Assembly (NCBI GenBank): GCA_937969415.1
Contig: CALBWK010000180.1
Span: 1-50,083, forward strand
Source: an uncultured Saprospiraceae bacterium
Lineage (GTDB): Bacteria; Bacteroidota; Bacteroidia; Chitinophagales; Saprospiraceae
Direction: 5' to 3'
Length of the DNA: 50,083 nt
A program made the position numbers and the translations under genes. Every line of letters begins with the position of its first letter. The first letter of the stretch is position 1. The notes under the pieces are model-generated. The model was given only the letters and a program-made list of their open reading frames with translations, was not told the DNA's origin and searched no databases. Of this stretch, positions 9,368-17,687 are shown piece after piece.

Positions 9368-10513
9368 TTATCTCTTAACGAATTTCAGAGTATATAACTC
9401 TGAGTCTCCCAATATAGACAACAAGTAAACACCCGTTTCATATGAGCTGACATCTATCGTTTCAGTTTGAGCGCTGGCATTTATATCAATAATTAGATGG
9501 CCTAAAAGATCAAAGACCATCAGCCTTCTATCTTTAGCTGAGCTGAAATCCACATGTAATGTCTCATAGGCTGGAGATGGGAAAACAGTTACATCTTGTA
9601 AGTTTAGCTCAACTGAAGATGTCAAGGACCCATTCAAATCGTATTGTGAAAAGAACCGCCAAATTTCTTCGGAGGCATTAATATCATAATTAGTAACGCC
9701 AATGTTGACTGGAGCGCCTGGCCAAGTATGTCCACCATCGAACACCTTTATTAATTCTATACTAGCATTTTCATCGCAAGAAGAAAAGACAGAGCGCTCT
9801 ACTGTCGATCCGTCGGTAGGATCAATATCTTCAAGAGCTGTAGAGCCGAACTCAGAACAGAGATATCGATCAACCCAAAACTGAACAACCTCATCGATTC
9901 CGGAAATAAAAAAAGCATCCCCTTCAAATGGAACAACTAGATCAGCTGTACCATGAATTTCCATTATCGGGGTTACATTTTCTGGGTTACATTGCGCTAA
10001 CTGGTTATGAGTCATGGAACCAGTTACTGAAGCTATGGCAGCGAATCTATCGCTTAATGAGCAAGCCAAAGCATAAGACATAAAACCTCCATTAGACATT
10101 CCTGTACTGTAGATTCTGCTTTCATTGATATTATACTCTAATAATAATGTATCTATTAGGGCTGAAGCAAATCCTATATCATCGACATCAGATGATCCTG
10201 GCATTACATTCCAGAAGGCCTGCCCAGTTTGTAGGTTAATCGTTCCTTGAGGATGCACAATTAAGAAATTTTCTCTTTCCGCAATTGCTCTAAAATCACC
10301 ATAGAACATTTGTTGAGTAGCGTTAGAACCTAGACCGTGGAAATTAAATACCAAAGGGACTGCCTCAGATCCAGTATAGCTGGCAGGTACATAGAGTAAG
10401 TATTCTCGTGTAAGCCCATCGTGTACTATAGTGCCGCTGATGGTTTGCTGAGCAAAACCAGCACCAGTGAACACTAAGAACAGGAACCAAATATTGAAGC
10501 AACGGAGATTCAT
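9368..10513 (-). CDS. Secreted PHB-depolymerase/feruloyl-esterase-like hydrolase with T9SS domain
   Basis: I choose the ATG at 10513 (MNLRCFNIWFLFLVFTGAGFAQ, a signal peptide) rather than the upstream in-frame start at 10561; the product is 381 residues. It is an alpha/beta-hydrolase of the LpqC/poly(3-hydroxybutyrate) depolymerase group: oxyanion region FNFHGLGSN, nucleophile Ser140 in TGMSNGG, Asp191 in HGTADLVVP, and His262 in DGGHTWPGAP. Such enzymes cleave polyesters or ferulic/acetyl esters on plant polysaccharides. The last 80 residues (VTVFPSPAYETLHVDF ... YTLKFVKR) are a T9SS sorting domain, so it should act outside the cell. The gene stands alone between recQ and the RES toxin. Confidence 0.88.
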   Translation of the reverse strand: MNLRCFNIWFLFLVFTGAGFAQQTISGTIVHDGLTREYLLYVPASYTGSEAVPLVFNFHGLGSNATQQMFYGDFRAIAERENFLIVHPQGTINLQTGQAFWNVMPGSSDVDDIGFASALIDTLLLEYNINESRIYSTGMSNGGFMSYALACSLSDRFAAIASVTGSMTHNQLAQCNPENVTPIMEIHGTADLVVPFEGDAFFISGIDEVVQFWVDRYLCSEFGSTALEDIDPTDGSTVERSVFSSCDENASIELIKVFDGGHTWPGAPVNIGVTNYDINASEEIWRFFSQYDLNGSLTSSVELNLQDVTVFPSPAYETLHVDFSSAKDRRLMVFDLLGHLIIDINASAQTETIDVSSYETGVYLLSILGDSELYTLKFVKR

Positions 10514-10587
10514 ATTAAAAATTTGTTTGAAGATAGTTAGCTTACAGTAATGCCCTGTCATTTTTCTCTCCTTGAATTTAATAAGTC

Positions 10588-11043
10588 CTATCTACCCAAT
10601 CTAGAATCGAATCTAAATGCTTCAAGGCTGATCACTTTTACTTTGGAAAAAAGCTTATGTGCAGGATTAATAAGAAAATTGTATTCATCTTGAACGACGG
10701 CAGACTCTACTTTAAGTGTCAAATACTTAGACTCCATCACGAAACCATCCCCAATCTTCTGCGTCGCATCTATATGGGGAACTGAACGCCAATCTTCTGG
10801 ATACGCATCTTGATCGAGTTCATAAATCGAGTTATCAGGAATATCTATAGTGACAATGTGATAATCTAAAGGAGTCCTGATTAAGGGAAGATTGACTGCC
10901 AACTCTGCCACGCAAAGTGCTCTTGAAGCGGAAGTATAGTTAACTGCTGTGCCTTTACTGTTCCATCTGCCACCGTAGAGCTCAGCGCCTTTGCCTGACA
11001 AGTCAGAGGCATATACTTGCTTAGAAAGTCTATAAACTATCAC
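10588..11043 (-). CDS. RES-domain toxin (NAD+-consuming type)
   Basis: 151-residue RES-domain protein. The residues that name the family can be placed: Arg26 in LYGGRWN, Glu47 in CVAELAVN and Ser114 in VESAVV, with the companion motif NFLINPAH at 122-129. Characterised RES toxins (MbcT and relatives) degrade NAD+ and are held inactive by the adjacent Xre/MbcA-type antitoxin. The start is GTG at 11043, only 6 bp after the antitoxin stop, indicating translational coupling and an antitoxin-first order. All key residues are present, so the toxin looks intact. Confidence 0.9.
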   Translation of the reverse strand: MIVYRLSKQVYASDLSGKGAELYGGRWNSKGTAVNYTSASRALCVAELAVNLPLIRTPLDYHIVTIDIPDNSIYELDQDAYPEDWRSVPHIDATQKIGDGFVMESKYLTLKVESAVVQDEYNFLINPAHKLFSKVKVISLEAFRFDSRLGR

Positions 11044-11049
11044 GATAAA

Positions 11050-11562
11050 CTAGGCTAGAACACCGTAGGCTATCCGCCCGAGCTGATCCTTGATAAGGGT
11101 AATGCCAAAATTATTATCAAGAAGTGACTTAGGGACCAAGCCACCTAAGGCTATCACCTTGCTACTCAACCACTCATCAAAATACTCTGCTGAGCCGAAC
11201 ACCTTTATACCTTCTTCATAGACTAAAGCTATCTGAAGAATCTTCTCAGACTGAATAGGATCGAACACCTTTTTATCATTACGATAGCGAATCATGCTCC
11301 TCGAGGATAAATGAAGATATGTAGCCCACTCCTCTATACTAAATGGGCAGCGCTGCAACAGCTTATTAAAATAACTATATGTGATGCCACTCCGTGATGC
11401 TTGAAGCAATGAAAGTAGATCCACATCATCCATCATCTCATAGCTTAATCCCGATGAAAGTGAAGACAGAGACTTAGCTTTAGGTCTATATGCTACAGCG
11501 CCTTCCTGAAGCTTATCTGCAGTTATAGCAGGCTTATATTTCTTTGGATTTGACTTGGCCAT
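11050..11562 (-). CDS. Xre/MbcA/ParS-family antitoxin (DUF2384)
   Basis: 170-residue antitoxin partner of the RES toxin. The central part (YFNKLLQRCPFSIEEWATYLHLSSRSMIRYRN) is an Xre-like helix-turn-helix and the C-terminal part (LVYEEGIKVFGSAEYFDEWLSSKVIALGGLVPKSLLDNNFG) is the DUF2384 antitoxin-binding domain that blocks the toxin's NAD+ site. It is the first gene of the two-gene operon. Two palindromes immediately upstream (11584-11616) are probable autoregulatory operators. Confidence 0.9.
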   Translation of the reverse strand: MAKSNPKKYKPAITADKLQEGAVAYRPKAKSLSSLSSGLSYEMMDDVDLLSLLQASRSGITYSYFNKLLQRCPFSIEEWATYLHLSSRSMIRYRNDKKVFDPIQSEKILQIALVYEEGIKVFGSAEYFDEWLSSKVIALGGLVPKSLLDNNFGITLIKDQLGRIAYGVLA

Positions 11563-11583
11563 ACCGCAAGGTAAAACAAATTA

Positions 11584-11616
11584 TGACATTTGTCAAATAT
11601 ATTAGGACATTTGTCA
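11584..11616 (-). promoter_or_regulatory. Double palindromic operator of the RES-Xre operon
   Basis: TGACATTTGTCA (11584-11595) and GGACATTTGTCA (11605-11616) are near-identical inverted repeats whose starts are 21 bp apart, two helical turns, located 22 bp upstream of the antitoxin ATG. On the minus strand a TATATTTG element (a -7 box match) lies between and partly within them, although no TTTG sits at the ideal -33 distance. Antitoxin or toxin-antitoxin complex binding here would occlude the promoter. Confidence 0.75.
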
Positions 11617-11661
11617 AAAGGTGTCTTGTAGCTCAACCAGCTTTAACTCAAGTATAGGCAT

Positions 11662-11693
11662 AAAAAAACGGCTTGACATCAAGTGTCAAGCCG
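11662..11693 (-). terminator. Rho-independent terminator of the propeller lipoprotein gene
   Basis: Perfect 10-bp stem CGGCTTGACA / TGTCAAGCCG with a 5-nt loop, followed on the minus strand by seven T residues. It starts 22 bp after the stop codon of the gene at 11715-13088. Confidence 0.9.
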
Positions 11694-11714
11694 CCAATAA
11701 CTTAAATCAACTAT

Positions 11715-13088
11715 TTAAATTGCAACAATACCTTGCACGTTATTTTGTGGCAAATTGCCAGAAACATTTTCTATAAATCTTAGGTTTTCACCATCAACCG
11801 CATATACACCGATTGTACCTCTATATCCATGAAGTTGGTACAGATAGTTACCGTCATCTGAGATCCACATATCTATCCATCCTTCTGTAGTACCAAAGGC
11901 TGCAGCAGGATCTGTAGTATTGCCCGTAGCGCCGACTCCTTGTGCCGCAGTCTGATCTAACAACTGGATAACCCCATTGTCAAAGCTATAAGCCGCTAAT
12001 CCAGCTTCGATTGCGTTGGATACAAAAAATACACTTTCATCTTCATTGAAATCGATCCAGCAAGCAGTTCGTCCAGTATTATTTGCACCAGAAGCTACAT
12101 CTAAGTTGATTGCCTCAAGGCTACCAGAATCTGTTATTCTCCAAGTCGAAACCGATCCATCTTGAAGACCAGGAAATACTGGTGGTGTACCATCTGGTCT
12201 AAACTCTCTCGCTTCTGTAACGACTACATAGTTGTCGCCAACGATCTGGAATCCGATAGCAGAAGGAAGGTTTCTTCCATCAGCATTATCTCTTAAGGTA
12301 GAAGTCGCCCCATCCAATATTTGATTACTCAATGTACCATCGGCGTTGACACCATATACTACTATTTCGTTTTGGTCATCAGAGGCAAGTGCTGAAGATC
12401 CAGAATTAATAGAAGCAACTACTAAGAAGTTTCCATCTGGAGAAAATTGTACAGCCGAAGGTCTATTGGCTAATTCTCTAAGCGAACCTGCAATTGGTGA
12501 CAAGTTACCATCATCCATCAACCAGTAGCCCATAATACTCCCTTGCTGAGCTGGCTCTCCTGCATCTGCAAATTCTGCACGTGAAATATTTGTAACATAG
12601 ACCAATCCATTGACACCATCTACACTTCTTTCAATGTGTGCGATACTATTAGGCCCTACTCCATTGGTCGTCTGGACATTAGATTGTTCTAATGAAAAGT
12701 CATCTTGGATCGTAAAAGAAGTTATCGTATTACTTCCTGCATTAACTGCTAGCAAGAAATTATTATCGGCTGTCTTAGTAAGCGCATATGCACTAATTAA
12801 TGGATCTAAGCCTTCACCGCCATCAAAGTCCCCACCGTTGCCACCTGTGTCGAATTCGTCAATAAGATCTAGTGTACCATCTTGATTTCTTCCATAGGCC
12901 ACTATGGAATTACTACCTTGTACTGCTGTACCTTCTACTTGGCCTGCGCCGTTACTCATTGCATATACTGCTCCAGCAAAATCAGAATCTGATCCTGATC
13001 CTGTAGTGGTGTCATCGTCGTCACCGCAACTAGCTATTATTAGTGAACTAAATAGGATAACTGATAGAAAATTAAATAAAGATTTCAT
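11715..13088 (-). CDS. Surface lipoprotein with lactonase-like beta-propeller
   Basis: 457 residues. The N terminus MKSLFNFLSVILFSSLIIASC is a lipoprotein signal with Cys21, followed by GDDDD, the acidic signal that sends Bacteroidota lipoproteins to the outer face of the outer membrane. The rest is a seven-bladed-propeller type sequence with blade motifs such as NSIAHIERS, PSAVQFSPDGNFLVVAS and WIDFNEDESVFFVSN, resembling the 6-phosphogluconolactonase/YVTN family. Enzyme activity is not demonstrated by visible catalytic residues; a binding or adhesion role is equally possible. It is monocistronic with its own terminator. Confidence 0.8.
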   Translation of the reverse strand: MKSLFNFLSVILFSSLIIASCGDDDDTTTGSGSDSDFAGAVYAMSNGAGQVEGTAVQGSNSIVAYGRNQDGTLDLIDEFDTGGNGGDFDGGEGLDPLISAYALTKTADNNFLLAVNAGSNTITSFTIQDDFSLEQSNVQTTNGVGPNSIAHIERSVDGVNGLVYVTNISRAEFADAGEPAQQGSIMGYWLMDDGNLSPIAGSLRELANRPSAVQFSPDGNFLVVASINSGSSALASDDQNEIVVYGVNADGTLSNQILDGATSTLRDNADGRNLPSAIGFQIVGDNYVVVTEAREFRPDGTPPVFPGLQDGSVSTWRITDSGSLEAINLDVASGANNTGRTACWIDFNEDESVFFVSNAIEAGLAAYSFDNGVIQLLDQTAAQGVGATGNTTDPAAAFGTTEGWIDMWISDDGNYLYQLHGYRGTIGVYAVDGENLRFIENVSGNLPQNNVQGIVAI

Positions 13089-13153
13089 AACTTTAGTTTT
13101 GTAATTGAGAAAGCTGCAATTTTCTCAATTGATTTAAGAATATTTTGTTTATG

Positions 13154-13182
13154 ATCCACTTGAAGTTCAAGTGGATTTTTTA
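13154..13182 (+). terminator. Plus-strand terminator-like hairpin with no plus-strand gene
   Basis: ATCCACTTGAA (13154-13164) and TTCAAGTGGAT (13166-13176) form a perfect 11-bp inverted repeat followed by a T-rich run (13176-13182). The T tract is on the plus strand only, yet both neighbouring genes lie on the minus strand, so either an unannotated plus-strand RNA ends here or the structure has another job. Confidence 0.65.
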
Positions 13183-13452
13183 TTTATAGCAAAGGCACTT
13201 CTTTAAGTCCTTCATTTTTCGAACTGAATTGTAAAAGAAAAGACTTCAAAAATTCAATAGACGAACTAGAATTAACTCCTGTCTAAATATGTTTTGGTTT
13301 ATCATCTTTCAAAACACACTTCCTAGTATTACGAAAGGGAAACTTAGGTTGCCAAGCAAAAAAAGAAATATTGTAACTCATTGATTCTCACTGGACTACA
13401 GCGCTGTTAAAAATTCCTAAATGCTCCTTTGATCTTCTAGTCTGGAAAAGAC

Positions 13453-13475
13453 AAAAAAATCATCAATTCTGATGA
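13453..13475 (-). terminator. Terminator after the isoprenyl diphosphate synthase gene
   Basis: On the minus strand the stem TCATCA / TGATGA with loop GAAT is followed by seven T residues, about 70 bp after the synthase stop codon. The stem is short, so strength is uncertain. Confidence 0.6.
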
Positions 13476-13546
13476 ACAATTTTATACTTGTATTCTAAGG
13501 AGAATATATTGAATCCTGAGCCTAGCGATAAGATAGAATAACTGAA

Positions 13547-14530
13547 CTACACAGTCCTATTGAGTAGTGAATGGGCCAATTCCTGAAGGGGAATTTTCTG
13601 CTCATCAGGCACTTGAATGGCGGAAAGGTGCGAAAGGGATAATTGTTGGTAGACCAACTTGAGTTCTTCTGCGTGCACTTTGACATGAGATATTTGAAGC
13701 AATTCTTTGACCTCAGCAACAAGAGCATCATCCATATCGAGATTCTGATCCAAGAAGATGCTTCTCAGCCGATTCGCCTGAGATTCATTAAGTAATTCTA
13801 AGGATTTGAGATAGAGGTAGGTTTTTTTCTTTTGCTCTATATCGCCACCTATCTTCTTACCTAATTGCTCTTCTGTACCAAAGGTATCAAGGAGATCATC
13901 TTGGATCTGGAAGGCAATACCTAGATTTTTGCCAAACTCATATAGGTGCTTTAAATCCTGCTCAGGAGCTCCTGCTAGTATGCCTCCCATCTTGAGTGCC
14001 GCTGCAATCAGCACAGAGGTCTTATACTCTATCATCTTAAGGTAATCAGAGATAGTTACACTATCTGTCGTTTCGAATTCCATATCCATTGACTGTCCCT
14101 CGCAAACCTCTCTAGATGTCTGCGTAAACACCTTGCACAATGGCAAATAATAGTCACTATACTTTTCTAACAATTGGTAAGCATAGATCATCATTACATC
14201 ACCAGTCAAAATGGCTTTATTCTCGTCGTACTTGATATGCACAGTTGGTTGGCCACGACGAATCTCAGCGGCATCCATAATATCATCATGTAACAAAGTG
14301 AAGTTATGAAAGACCTCCAAGGCAAGACCACCTTCAAAAGCAACTGCCACCTCTTCTTTATATAGGTTGTACGCTGCCAATAACAGCACTGGCCTAATAC
14401 GTTTTCCACCTATAGACATAATATACTCCATAGGTTCATAGAGCGCTGATGGGACTTGTGGGAAACTATATTCTGCTAACTGACTGGAGAATAATTCTTG
14501 AAGTTCGGTAATGGTCTTTATTCCTGACAT
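13547..14530 (-). CDS. Trans-isoprenyl diphosphate synthase (FPP/GGPP type)
   Basis: The ATG at 14530 (MSGIKTITELQ) is preferred over the TTG three codons upstream; the product is 327 residues. It condenses isopentenyl diphosphate with allylic diphosphates. The first aspartate-rich motif is DDIMD at residues 82-86 and the second DDLLD at 211-215, with GGKRIRP (41-47) binding isopentenyl diphosphate. Phe77, five residues before the first motif, is the bulky position that usually limits products to C15-C20, so farnesyl or geranylgeranyl diphosphate is likelier than a long quinone chain. Monocistronic, with its own promoter and terminator. The exact chain length is inference. Confidence 0.92.
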   Translation of the reverse strand: MSGIKTITELQELFSSQLAEYSFPQVPSALYEPMEYIMSIGGKRIRPVLLLAAYNLYKEEVAVAFEGGLALEVFHNFTLLHDDIMDAAEIRRGQPTVHIKYDENKAILTGDVMMIYAYQLLEKYSDYYLPLCKVFTQTSREVCEGQSMDMEFETTDSVTISDYLKMIEYKTSVLIAAALKMGGILAGAPEQDLKHLYEFGKNLGIAFQIQDDLLDTFGTEEQLGKKIGGDIEQKKKTYLYLKSLELLNESQANRLRSIFLDQNLDMDDALVAEVKELLQISHVKVHAEELKLVYQQLSLSHLSAIQVPDEQKIPLQELAHSLLNRTV

Positions 14531-14580
14531 AGGCACCAAAACTAATTATTGTTCCAAGAATTCCTGTTGCAAATAAGGTC

Positions 14581-14609
14581 CAAAATTATAAGTCCTCATG
14601 CTTATCAAA
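14581..14609 (-). promoter_or_regulatory. Sigma-A promoter of the isoprenyl diphosphate synthase
   Basis: On the minus strand TTTG (14606-14609), 17 bp, then TAATTTTG (14581-14588) matches TTTG-N-TAnnTTTG, with a slightly short spacer. It sits about 50 bp upstream of the ATG at 14530. Confidence 0.65.
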
Positions 14610-14666
14610 TAAAGATATTGACTAGGCCAAACATTGTAAATCATCAGAAAATCCTAAATTCAATGT

Positions 14667-16367
14667 ATGCAAAACAGATTCCTCTTCTTGGGCCTTATAC
14701 TCCTACTCGCCAGTTGCGCAGAGCCGACGGCAAAGGTCTATCCAGACTTGATAATCCATAATGCTGACATCTACACAGGAAGCTCAGTTGATAAAGACTA
14801 TTCATCTATATTAATTACGGGAGATAAAATAACTGCCTTAGGTGGTGATGCACTACTACAATCAGAAAGTGGACCAAACACCAAAACCATCGATGCCCAA
14901 GGACAATTCTTGATGCCAGGGTTTATCGAAGGACACGGACACTTTTCAGGTTTAGGCGAGACGCTACAAAATCTCAACTTCCTGACAGATACTTCTTGGC
15001 AAGCTGTCGTCAAAAAAGTAGAGGACAAAGTCTGTGAAGTAGAGCCAGGAGAATGGATCTATGGACGAGGTTGGCATCAGGAGAAGTGGAATATAGCACC
15101 TACTGATGTTGTTGGTGGCTATCCTACCCATCACACACTCAGTGAGGTAGCCCCTGACAATCCTGTTATCCTTGTGCACGCAAGTGGGCATAGCCTCTTC
15201 GCCAATGCTAAGGCTATGGAACTCGCCGGCATCAATTCCGAATCTATCGATACAGTCGGTGGAAAAATCATCAAGGACCAAAATAAAAATCCGATTGGCG
15301 TCTTTGAAGAGAATTCTATGGACCATATCAAGAAGGCTTTCAATAATTACAAGAAAGGATTAGATCCAGAAAAGCAAACCGCTCTATGGCATCAAGCCAT
15401 TGACTTAGCCCAGAAGGAGTGCTTGGAGAATGGTATCACAAGCTTCCAAGATGCGGGCTCTAAGTTCTATGAACTAGAACGCTACGAACAACTAGCTAAA
15501 GATGGCCATATGGACATCAGATTATGGGCGATGGTCAGACACAACTCAAAAGACCTAAAAGGAAAGGTGGCCAAGTACAGAAAGGTAAACGTAGGAAATG
15601 GGCATTTCACGTGCAGAGCAATCAAGACAGAAGTGGATGGTGCCTTAGGTGCTCATGGTGCTTGGTTGCTAGAACCCTATTCTGATAAGCCGGGCTTTAT
15701 AGGCCAGAATACGACAGAGATTGCAGAGGTAGAGGAAATTGCTGCTATCGCAGATGCCAATGACATGCAATTGTGCATCCACGCTATAGGAGATAGAGCT
15801 AACAAAGAAGTTTTGGACATCATTGAAAAATATAAAGATGAAAATCAAGACAAGCGCTGGCGTATAGAACATGCGCAGCACCTCAATCCAACTGATATTA
15901 TGCGCTTCAAATCCACTGGTGCAATAGCTTCGATGCAAGGAGTGCATTGCACCTCAGATGCACCTTTCGTAGTCAAGCGACTAGGGATGCTTAGAGCCAA
16001 GGTAGGTGCCTATGCTTGGAAAGCGCTGCTCAATGAAGGCGTAACTATCGTGAACGGCACAGATACACCTGTAGAAGATATAGATCCAATTAAAAATTAC
16101 TTTGCCTCCGTAACGAGAACAAGAGAAGATAATGGAATGGAATTCTTTGTGACCAATAGGATGACCCGAGAGGAGGCCTTGCGCTCTTATACTTTGGATG
16201 CAGCTTATGGGGCTTTTGAAGAAAAGGATAAAGGATCATTAGAGGTAGGAAAATATGCTGACTTAGTATTATTGGACAAAAACCTATTAAAATGTGACGA
16301 CCTAGCGATCTTAGACACTAAGGTGCAGATGACTATAGTAGGCGGAAAAGTGAAGTATACCCGCTAG
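14667..16367 (+). CDS. Amidohydrolase-3 family lipoprotein (YtcJ-like)
   Basis: 566 residues. A lipoprotein signal ends at Cys17 (LLLASC), then a metal-dependent amidohydrolase of the YtcJ/N-substituted formamide deformylase branch: metal ligands His90 and His92 in FIEGHGHFSG, later CIHAIGDRANKEV, RIEHAQHL and a C-terminal NGTDTPVEDIDP. The protein starts with a small composite beta-sandwich domain (LIIHNADIYTGSS) that is completed at the C terminus (DKGSLEVGKYADLVLLDKN). Lipidation places it in the periplasm or outer membrane. The substrate is unknown. It diverges from the isoprenyl synthase gene. Confidence 0.9.
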   Translation: MQNRFLFLGLILLLASCAEPTAKVYPDLIIHNADIYTGSSVDKDYSSILITGDKITALGGDALLQSESGPNTKTIDAQGQFLMPGFIEGHGHFSGLGETLQNLNFLTDTSWQAVVKKVEDKVCEVEPGEWIYGRGWHQEKWNIAPTDVVGGYPTHHTLSEVAPDNPVILVHASGHSLFANAKAMELAGINSESIDTVGGKIIKDQNKNPIGVFEENSMDHIKKAFNNYKKGLDPEKQTALWHQAIDLAQKECLENGITSFQDAGSKFYELERYEQLAKDGHMDIRLWAMVRHNSKDLKGKVAKYRKVNVGNGHFTCRAIKTEVDGALGAHGAWLLEPYSDKPGFIGQNTTEIAEVEEIAAIADANDMQLCIHAIGDRANKEVLDIIEKYKDENQDKRWRIEHAQHLNPTDIMRFKSTGAIASMQGVHCTSDAPFVVKRLGMLRAKVGAYAWKALLNEGVTIVNGTDTPVEDIDPIKNYFASVTRTREDNGMEFFVTNRMTREEALRSYTLDAAYGAFEEKDKGSLEVGKYADLVLLDKNLLKCDDLAILDTKVQMTIVGGKVKYTR

Positions 16368-16429
16368 TTCTATATTCAGCAGTGTAATTAGAATTTTTAC
16401 AAAACTAATCTTAGGTCTATTATGTCACT

Positions 16430-17386
16430 CTAGGCCACTTCCTTTAGTATCTGTAACATCGTATTGGTATCACCCATAGTATAATAGTGAAGGATAGGCA
16501 CTCCTCTTTCTTTGAGTTCTTTAGACTGTGCAATACACCATTCTATACCGATTTGGCGAGCGGCTGCTTTATCCTTAGCACCGTGCATAGCAGATGCAAA
16601 ATCTTCAGGAAAGTCAATATAAAACATCCTAGGTATGCTGACCAGCTGTGACTTTCTCGTTACTGGTTTGATACCCGGTATGATCGGAATGTTAATTCCG
16701 ACAGCTCGACACTTGTCTACAAAATTGAAATACTTAGCATTGTCAAAAAACATCTGTGTGACAATATAGTCAGCACCTGCATCTACCTTATCCTTCAGAT
16801 ACTTAAGGTCTATATCAAAATTAGGTGCTTCAAAGTGCTTCTCGGGGTAGCCGGCAACACCAATACAAAACTCAGTAGGAGCAGCATTGGCAAGATTGGC
16901 ATCTAGGTACTTACCGACATTCATATGCTGGATCTGATCAACAAGATTAACAGCATATTTATGTCCATTGGGCTCTGGAATAAATCGTGAGTCCATATTG
17001 CGGGCATCACCTCGCAACGCCAAGACATTATCTATACCCAAAAAGGCTAAATCTATCAAAGCATCCTCTGTTTCCGCCACTGAAAAGCCACCACAAATCA
17101 AGTGCGGCACAGTATCTACATGATACTTATGCATTAACGAAGCACAGATACCAACTGTACCAGGTCGCTTACGTATAGATAGCTTCTCGTAATAACCACT
17201 TTCTCTCTTGTTGAATATGATATCTTCTCTATGGTAGGTGACATCGATAAAGGCTGGTTTATATTCCATTATAGGATCTAGCATATCGAAAATATCCTGC
17301 ATCCTACCGCCCTTCAATGGAGGCAATACTTCATAAGAGATGAGGGTTTTGCCTTTGGCATTATTGATATGATCACAAACTTTCAT
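16430..17386 (-). CDS. metF: Methylenetetrahydrofolate reductase
   Basis: Flavoprotein that reduces 5,10-methylene-THF to 5-methyl-THF, the methyl donor for methionine synthesis. The ATG at 17386 (MKVCDHINNAKGKTLISYEVLPP) is chosen: it gives 318 residues, near the family norm, whereas an in-frame start at 17458 would place coding sequence against the riboswitch-like RNA. Glu19 in SYEVLPP corresponds to the catalytic Glu28 of E. coli MetF; FLGIDNVLALRGD and GVAGYPEKH are typical FAD/folate-binding segments, and the C-terminal GIPILHYYTMG motif closes the barrel. The single gene is preceded by a candidate S-adenosylmethionine riboswitch, which fits end-product control. Confidence 0.95.
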   Translation of the reverse strand: MKVCDHINNAKGKTLISYEVLPPLKGGRMQDIFDMLDPIMEYKPAFIDVTYHREDIIFNKRESGYYEKLSIRKRPGTVGICASLMHKYHVDTVPHLICGGFSVAETEDALIDLAFLGIDNVLALRGDARNMDSRFIPEPNGHKYAVNLVDQIQHMNVGKYLDANLANAAPTEFCIGVAGYPEKHFEAPNFDIDLKYLKDKVDAGADYIVTQMFFDNAKYFNFVDKCRAVGINIPIIPGIKPVTRKSQLVSIPRMFYIDFPEDFASAMHGAKDKAAARQIGIEWCIAQSKELKERGVPILHYYTMGDTNTMLQILKEVA

Positions 17387-17464
17387 ATAATATATAGCTG
17401 TATTAAGTAAAACAGCACCAATACCATAAACGGAAATAAATAGAATGGACGAAACCATTTTGAA

Positions 17465-17544
17465 CTTATGTCCGCATCATTGGATCACCGTGGCGTTTCG
17501 TGGCTCGGTTGACGTTAGCAGATAACTGCTAAGCTCTTGATGCG
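17465..17544 (-). ncRNA. Candidate SAM-clan riboswitch upstream of metF
   Basis: On the minus strand a 7-bp closing helix P1 (TGATGCG at 17538-17544 on the plus strand with CGCATCA at 17473-17479) encloses the conserved ATCAAGAGC start, a 7-bp hairpin P2 (TTAGCAG-TTAT-CTGCTAA, 17515-17532) and a P3 region closed by CAACCG ... CGGTGATCC. The strings ATCAAGAG, CAACC and GGTG.TCC in this order are the core of SAM-I and SAM-IV aptamers. P2 is short and has no kink-turn, as in the SAM-IV or SAM-I/IV type. The P2 loop TTAT could pair with ATAA just 3' of P1 (17466-17469). The position before a methionine-pathway gene supports the call; no covariance model could be run. Confidence 0.6.
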
Positions 17545-17547
17545 CTG

Positions 17548-17555
17548 CAAATATA
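17548..17555 (-). promoter_or_regulatory. -7 element of the metF transcript
   Basis: TATATTTG matches TAnnTTTG and ends 4 bp before P1 of the riboswitch candidate, so transcription would begin at the 5' end of the aptamer. I see no clear TTTG at -33. Confidence 0.5.
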
Positions 17556-17687
17556 GTAGGGAATTGGGAATTTATAGGAAGAAAACTATAATTGTAAGGA
17601 AATGACTACAATTCGAAGACCTCGATCCTACTCTAGGTAAGAGAAGAAAGTGCCTGATTATATTGATCTTGTAGAATAAGTCTAAGC

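Larger units (their letters stand above)
13089..13546. other. 458-bp intergenic region with hairpins but no gene
   Basis: No convincing coding sequence is seen on either strand between the two minus-strand genes. It holds a 10-bp inverted repeat AATTGAGAAA / TTTCTCAATT (13103-13112 and 13121-13130) in the probable leader of the lipoprotein gene, a plus-strand terminator-like hairpin at 13154-13182, and a minus-strand terminator at 13453-13475. Confidence 0.7.
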
